Shown: one piece after another, positions 60,238 to 64,000 of the stretch | Layout of the letters: each line of letters begins with the position of its first letter | Position numbering within the stretch: position 1 is the first letter of the stretch | From: Granulosicoccus sp045110515 | GTDB taxonomy: Bacteria > Pseudomonadota > Gammaproteobacteria > Granulosicoccales > Granulosicoccaceae | Direction of reading: 5' to 3' | Length of the DNA: 64,000 nt | NCBI GenBank assembly: GCA_045110515.1 | Contig: JBGCGD010000004.1 | Location: 62,001-126,000 of the forward strand | The notes under the pieces: model-generated | Databases searched by the model: none | What the model was told of the DNA's origin: nothing | What the model saw: only the letters and a program-made list of their open reading frames with translations | Translations under genes and position numbers: made by a program

Positions 60238-60702
60238 CTACCTAAGCCTTTCAAAAAATTGCTTCAGCCTGCTGGTCGACTCACTAGCAAACACACCTTC
60301 CGTTACGGCGATATGCGGCTCTACGCCTGCTACTCGTAAGGAGTCATGAATACTGACAACGGCGCCTGTTCGTGGCTCGCGAGCACCGAACACAAGCCGC
60401 GAAACTCTAGACTGGAGCAGCGCGCCACAACACATCAGGCATGGCTCTAACGTCACATAAAGAGTTGCGCCATCTATTCTAAAGTTTCCCACGGCCTTGG
60501 CCGCAGCTTTGAGTGCCACAATCTCAGCATGTCCTGATGGATCTTTGTCCTCAACACAGCGATTTCGCCCTTCTCCAATAATGGAGTCAGACAATACAAC
60601 CACCGCCCCTACTGGAATTTCACCGGCCGCAGCAGCCTCCGCAGCCAGCTCGAGAGCCCGGCCCATGTAAAGACTATCCAGTCGTTGTTGATTCAATGCC
60701 AC
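60238..60702 (-). CDS. tadA: tRNA-specific adenosine deaminase TadA
   Basis: Deaminase that converts A34 to inosine in tRNA-Arg(ACG). The zinc and catalytic motif HAEIVAL (His-Ala-Glu) is joined by PCLMCCGALLQSRVSRLVFG; the N-terminal GEIPVGAVVV is typical. The start is difficult. An ATG at 60735 immediately follows the T run of the pnp terminator and has no ribosome-binding site. GTG at 60702 (and TTG at 60705) lie 7-10 bases after GAGGAG and give a normal length (154 residues). Confidence 0.92.
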   Translation of the reverse strand: MALNQQRLDSLYMGRALELAAEAAAAGEIPVGAVVVLSDSIIGEGRNRCVEDKDPSGHAEIVALKAAAKAVGNFRIDGATLYVTLEPCLMCCGALLQSRVSRLVFGAREPRTGAVVSIHDSLRVAGVEPHIAVTEGVFASESTSRLKQFFERLR

Positions 60703-60735
60703 CAACCTGACTCTCCTCGCGTTTAACCCGCGCAT

Positions 60736-60760
60736 AAAAAAGGGAGCCGAAGCTCCCTTT
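60736..60760 (-). terminator. Intrinsic terminator after pnp, UUCG loop
   Basis: On the leftward strand AAAGGGAGC-TTCG-GCTCCC is followed by six T. The stable UUCG tetraloop and the T run make this a convincing Rho-independent terminator, 28 bases after the pnp stop. Its T run abuts the first ATG of the tadA frame. Confidence 0.88.
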
Positions 60761-60787
60761 CTACATTCAAGCTATCGATACGACAGA

Positions 60788-62893
60788 TTAGCTGGAAACA
60801 GCCTCGCCTTCTTCAACTGCTTTCATGCTCAGTCGAATTCGGCCCTGCTTATCAACTTCCAGTACCTTCACCTTAACCACTTGGCCTTCTGACAACTCAT
60901 CAGCCACGTTTTGAACACGTTGCTCAGAGATTTGAGAGATATGAACCAGACCGTCTTTGCCAGGCAGGATATTCACGAACGCACCAAAATCCATGATTTT
61001 TTGGACGCGGCCTTCGTAAATAGTGCCCACTTCAATATCAGCAGTGATTAGCTCGATACGACGGCGCGCTTCTTCACCGGCTGTACGATCGCTAGAGGCA
61101 ATCTTGATGAGTCCATCATCACCGATGTCGATAGTTGCGCCAGTCTCTTCAGTTAAGGCACGGATAACTGCTCCGCCTTTTCCGATGACCGCTGCAATTT
61201 TCTCAGGGTTGATCTTGATGGTGATGAATCGCGGGGCATGCTCTGACAGATCGCCACGAGGCTCTGCAAGAACCTTAGCCATTTCACCTAGAATCCAGAG
61301 ACGACCACCTTTAGCCTGCTCTAACGCTTTTTCCATAATCTCGCGAGTGATGCCTTGGATTTTAATATCCATTTGCAACGCTGTAACGCCGTCAGCGGAA
61401 CCCGCAACTTTGAAATCCATGTCGCCAAGATGATCTTCATCACCCAGGATATCTGACAGTACGGCGTAACCGTCGTCTTCTTTAATAAGACCCATAGCAA
61501 TACCTGCCACAGGAGCTTTCAACGGTACGCCCGCATCCATTAATGCCAAGCTGGTTCCGCACACAGAGGCCATAGAGCTTGAACCATTGGATTCTGTGAT
61601 TTCCGAGACGACACGAATGGTGTAAGGAAAATCTTCTTCATTTGGCATCACTGCCTGAACGCCACGCTTTGCCAATTTACCGTGGCCGATTTCACGACGC
61701 TTCGGTGAGCCAACAAAACCAGTCTCACCTACAGAGTATGGAGGGAAGTTGTAATGCAGCATGAACGCCATACGAGTCTCGCCACTCAATGCATCGATGA
61801 TCTGAGCATCACGTGTCGTACCCAATGTGGCCGCTACGATGGCTTGAGTCTCACCACGAGTAAAGACAGCCGAGCCGTGAGTACGAGGCAAAATACCCGT
61901 GTGGACCGAGATAGGACGAACCGTATCAGTGGTACGACCGTCAATTCGAGGTTCACCCGCAATGATTCGCGAACGTACGATTGATTTTTCAAGCTTAGAG
62001 AAAGCATCTTTAACATCGCCGGCGCTGTAACCTTCTTCGCCTTCAGCTGCTGCCAATGCTTCAACCGCTTTGTCTTTCGCAGCGCCAACGGCATCTTGAC
62101 GAGCCATCTTGTCTGCAATTTGATACGCAGCCGTTAGATCAGCGCGAGACGTTGAATCAACTTGAGCAGCCAGAGATTCATCTGCTTCTGGAGCTGACCA
62201 ATCCCATGAAGTTGCATTGACATCTGCAGCCAATGCCTTGATGGCCGTTACCGCTGTTTGCAGTTGCTCGTGACCGAACATAACAGCGTCAAGCATGGTT
62301 TCTTCTGAGAGTTGATCGGCTTCTGATTCAACCATGAGTACCGCATCGTCTGTACCAGCAACAACAAGGTCGAGTTTAGACTCTTCCATCTGGGAGACAG
62401 TTGGGTTCAACACGTACTGGCCATCGATATAGCCTACTTTGGCAGCACCGATAGGACCTGCGAATGGCATTCCAGAACAGGCCAATGCCGCTGATGCACC
62501 AATGAGCGCTGGAATGTCAGCACTGATTTCCGGGTCGAGAGACATCACTGTGGCAATGACCTGCACTTCGTTCAAAAACCCTTTAGGGAATAGAGGACGA
62601 AGCGGACGATCGATAAGCCGTGAAATCAGTGTTTCTGATTCTGATGGACGGCCTTCACGCTTGAAAAACCCACCTGGGATTTTTCCAGCTGCATAAGTTT
62701 TTTCCTGATAGTTGATGGTCAACGGGAAAAAGTTTTGACCCGGCTTGGCTTGTTTTTGGCCAACCGCGGTAACGAGGACGACGGTGTCGCCCATGCTGGC
62801 GACGATAGCGCAGCTTGCTTGACGGGCAATTTCACCCGTTTGAAGCGTAACTGTTTCGCTGCCAAACTGAAATGTTTTTGAATGTATGGTCAC
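60788..62893 (-). CDS. pnp: Polynucleotide phosphorylase
   Basis: 701-residue 3'-5' phosphorolytic exoribonuclease of the RNA degradosome. Two RNase PH domains are present (N-terminal to about 210 and second from about 310, with GETRMAFMLHYNFPPYSVGE and GHGKLAKRG), then a KH domain (KIAAVIGKGGAVIRALTEETGATIDI) and a C-terminal S1 domain (GTIYEGRVQKIMDFGAFVNILPG). It starts at GTG 62893, with AGGA eight bases upstream. In the usual order it follows rpsO, with a 54-bp gap. Confidence 0.97.
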   Translation of the reverse strand: MTIHSKTFQFGSETVTLQTGEIARQASCAIVASMGDTVVLVTAVGQKQAKPGQNFFPLTINYQEKTYAAGKIPGGFFKREGRPSESETLISRLIDRPLRPLFPKGFLNEVQVIATVMSLDPEISADIPALIGASAALACSGMPFAGPIGAAKVGYIDGQYVLNPTVSQMEESKLDLVVAGTDDAVLMVESEADQLSEETMLDAVMFGHEQLQTAVTAIKALAADVNATSWDWSAPEADESLAAQVDSTSRADLTAAYQIADKMARQDAVGAAKDKAVEALAAAEGEEGYSAGDVKDAFSKLEKSIVRSRIIAGEPRIDGRTTDTVRPISVHTGILPRTHGSAVFTRGETQAIVAATLGTTRDAQIIDALSGETRMAFMLHYNFPPYSVGETGFVGSPKRREIGHGKLAKRGVQAVMPNEEDFPYTIRVVSEITESNGSSSMASVCGTSLALMDAGVPLKAPVAGIAMGLIKEDDGYAVLSDILGDEDHLGDMDFKVAGSADGVTALQMDIKIQGITREIMEKALEQAKGGRLWILGEMAKVLAEPRGDLSEHAPRFITIKINPEKIAAVIGKGGAVIRALTEETGATIDIGDDGLIKIASSDRTAGEEARRRIELITADIEVGTIYEGRVQKIMDFGAFVNILPGKDGLVHISQISEQRVQNVADELSEGQVVKVKVLEVDKQGRIRLSMKAVEEGEAVSS

Positions 62894-62947
62894 AGAGGGT
62901 TCCTGAGAAGAAGGGCGAAAGCTTCGATGAAGTTTGTCGCGCTCGCG

Positions 62948-63220
62948 TTAGCGGCGCAGACCCAGGCGCTTGATCAGGTTCTGATAGCGGGTGGCGTCTT
63001 TTCCGTGGAGGTAATCGAGCAGCTTACGGCGCTGATTTACCATTCTCAGCAAACCACGTCGTGAGTGGTGGTCATGCTTGTGTTCTTTAAAGTGTTCAGT
63101 CAGGTGTGAAATTCTCGCAGACAACAATGCTACTTGTACTTCTGGTGACCCCGTGTCTGTAGAGTCAATTTGGTGTTCTTTGACGATTTCCGCCTTTCGT
63201 TCAGCGCTTAAGCAAGACAT
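62948..63220 (-). CDS. rpsO: 30S ribosomal protein S15
   Basis: 90-residue protein that binds 16S rRNA early in 30S assembly. The motifs DTGSPEVQVALLSARI, HDHHSRRGLLRMVNQRRKLLDYL and RYQNLIKRLGLRR are canonical. ATG at 63220 has GGAG 11 bases upstream; the longer frame to 63301 is leader sequence. E. coli S15 represses its own translation through a pseudoknot; the leader here contains a GC hairpin. Confidence 0.97.
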   Translation of the reverse strand: MSCLSAERKAEIVKEHQIDSTDTGSPEVQVALLSARISHLTEHFKEHKHDHHSRRGLLRMVNQRRKLLDYLHGKDATRYQNLIKRLGLRR

Positions 63221-63277
63221 TAAAAGTAATACTCCGAAAATACTAAATATGTGTTTTACACGATTAAATGGAACGCA

Positions 63278-63313
63278 CCCGCGAACAATCGGCGCGGGCA
63301 ACCCCTAATTGTA
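63278..63313 (-). promoter_or_regulatory. rpsO promoter -10 box and leader hairpin
   Basis: On the leftward strand TACAAT (63308-63313) follows the truB stop codon by a few bases and can serve as -10, though the -35 is poor. The leader then has CCCGCG / CGCGGG (63293-63298 and 63278-63283) with a nine-base loop. A role in S15 autoregulation is possible but unproven. Confidence 0.35.
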
Positions 63314-63318
63314 CCAGC

Positions 63319-64000
63319 TCAGTTGAATTGAAGCACCCGCCGGGGTGCGACTTGTTCGCCAGTTTCTGAGAGCTCACCTAGCCCGACCATGACGCCATGC
63401 TCGTCATAAACCCGACTCAGGCCTTGTGCATTCGAGACGGCTTCGGCGATGGGCAAACAAAATGGTGACTGCCCACGACGAAAGGTTGCTACCCCATCTT
63501 CCGTTATGGAAACGGCAGCCAGATGGCTCAATCCGGCATCCAAAGGTAAAAGCAGTTCATCCAAGGATTTGAAATCCGCAGTGTACCGGGATTCCAGGTG
63601 CTCCATAGTCAGCATTTCCCGACGCTCAAAAGGCGACACAAATGTGCGCCTCAAGGCTGTGACATGCGCACCGCAACCTATCGCCTCACCAATGTCAGTC
63701 ACCAGAGATCGTATGTAGGTCCCTTTGGAACACTTCACCGCCAAACGGGCTACCGAGCCCGAAAACGAAAGAACTTGCAAGTTGTGGATCGTAATAGAGC
63801 GTGCCGGCCGCTCGACCTCTTTGCCTTCACGCGCAAGCTTATACAATCGCTGGCCGTCAATTTTGATGGCAGAAACCATGGGCGGCACTTGTTGGAGCGG
63901 TCCCTTAAACTGGTTACAGATGAGCTTGAATTGCACCTCTGTCAGATCAGCTGGCACATCACGCGTTTCAAGCACTTCCCCGTCGGCGTCAGCCGAATTG
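63319..64000 (-). CDS. truB: tRNA pseudouridine-55 synthase TruB, N-terminus beyond the right edge
   Basis: C-terminal 226 residues of the enzyme that makes pseudouridine 55 in the T loop of tRNA. The visible frame continues to the window end, where it reads SADADGEVLETRD, matching the region after the catalytic domain start; the catalytic Asp lies outside. Recognisable parts are QVPPMVSAIKIDGQRLYKLAREGKEVERPAR and CSKGTYIRSLVTDIGEAIGCGAHVTALRRT, then a C-terminal PUA-like domain. It lies upstream of rpsO and pnp, the usual order. Confidence 0.95.
   Translation of the reverse strand, partial: NSADADGEVLETRDVPADLTEVQFKLICNQFKGPLQQVPPMVSAIKIDGQRLYKLAREGKEVERPARSITIHNLQVLSFSGSVARLAVKCSKGTYIRSLVTDIGEAIGCGAHVTALRRTFVSPFERREMLTMEHLESRYTADFKSLDELLLPLDAGLSHLAAVSITEDGVATFRRGQSPFCLPIAEAVSNAQGLSRVYDEHGVMVGLGELSETGEQVAPRRVLQFN

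Overview
The window comes from a Gram-negative bacterium, almost certainly a gammaproteobacterium and probably marine. The evidence is gene order and content: truB-rpsO-pnp-tadA, carA-carB-greA, sdhCDAB-sdhE-ygfX, pdxJ-acpS, the minor-pilin run pilV-pilW-pilX-pilY1, and a homodimeric-type pyruvate dehydrogenase operon. Secreted glycoside hydrolases (GH16) and several calcium-binding proteins would fit life in sea water. Base composition looks near half G+C by eye. No genus can be assigned from sequence alone. I see no rRNA, tRNA, insertion sequence, prophage or CRISPR array.

Layout. 1-4.5 kb: a cut-off coiled-coil membrane protein, the tRNA modification enzyme MtaB, and two purine-catabolism genes transcribed divergently (allE, puuD). 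4.6-10.5 kb: aceE-aceF-lpdA, with a lipoyl domain fused to Lpd. 10.6-12.6 kb: a lone hydantoinase-A-like gene. 12.8-19.2 kb: a type IV pilin/minor pilin operon ending in pilY1. 19.5-23 kb: a sulfur-assimilation unit (ferredoxin reductase, siroheme sulfite/nitrite reductase, DUF934) and a Trm112-like protein. 23-24.6 kb: a secreted protein and a Tat-exported MepK-like peptidase. 24.7-29.7 kb: carA-carB-greA with a probable leader attenuator. 29.8-35.3 kb: parE with an MBL-fold hydrolase, cnoX, a DUF2007 protein and ygfZ. 35.4-39.9 kb: a complete succinate dehydrogenase operon flanked by two assembly factors (SDHAF4-type and SdhE) and a YgfX-like protein. 39.9-41.1 kb: pdxJ-acpS.

41-54 kb is the accessory part. 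It holds two GH16 lipoproteins, one of which lacks the catalytic Asp. Between them is an outer-membrane barrel protein. A run of leftward genes then follows: an M64-type metallopeptidase lipoprotein, a small secreted protein, a large TolA-like inner-membrane coiled-coil protein, an Ig-like protein with a C-terminal membrane anchor, and a lipoprotein with eleven thrombospondin type 3 calcium-binding repeats. I recognise no described system with this composition; it is the best candidate for something new here.

54-60 kb: a D-amino-acid transaminase, a HAD phosphatase, an alpha/beta hydrolase, and half of the ligase-associated DNA repair cassette (helicase and PdeM, without ligase and exonuclease). 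A decayed helix-turn-helix relic follows. 60.2-64 kb: tadA, pnp, rpsO and truB, the last cut by the right edge.

Regulatory structure visible without computation includes several perfect hairpins. The most notable are one abutting the Trm112-like start codon, a terminator-like hairpin between a candidate carA promoter and its start, and a UUCG terminator between pnp and tadA. There are also two hexanucleotide tandem arrays.
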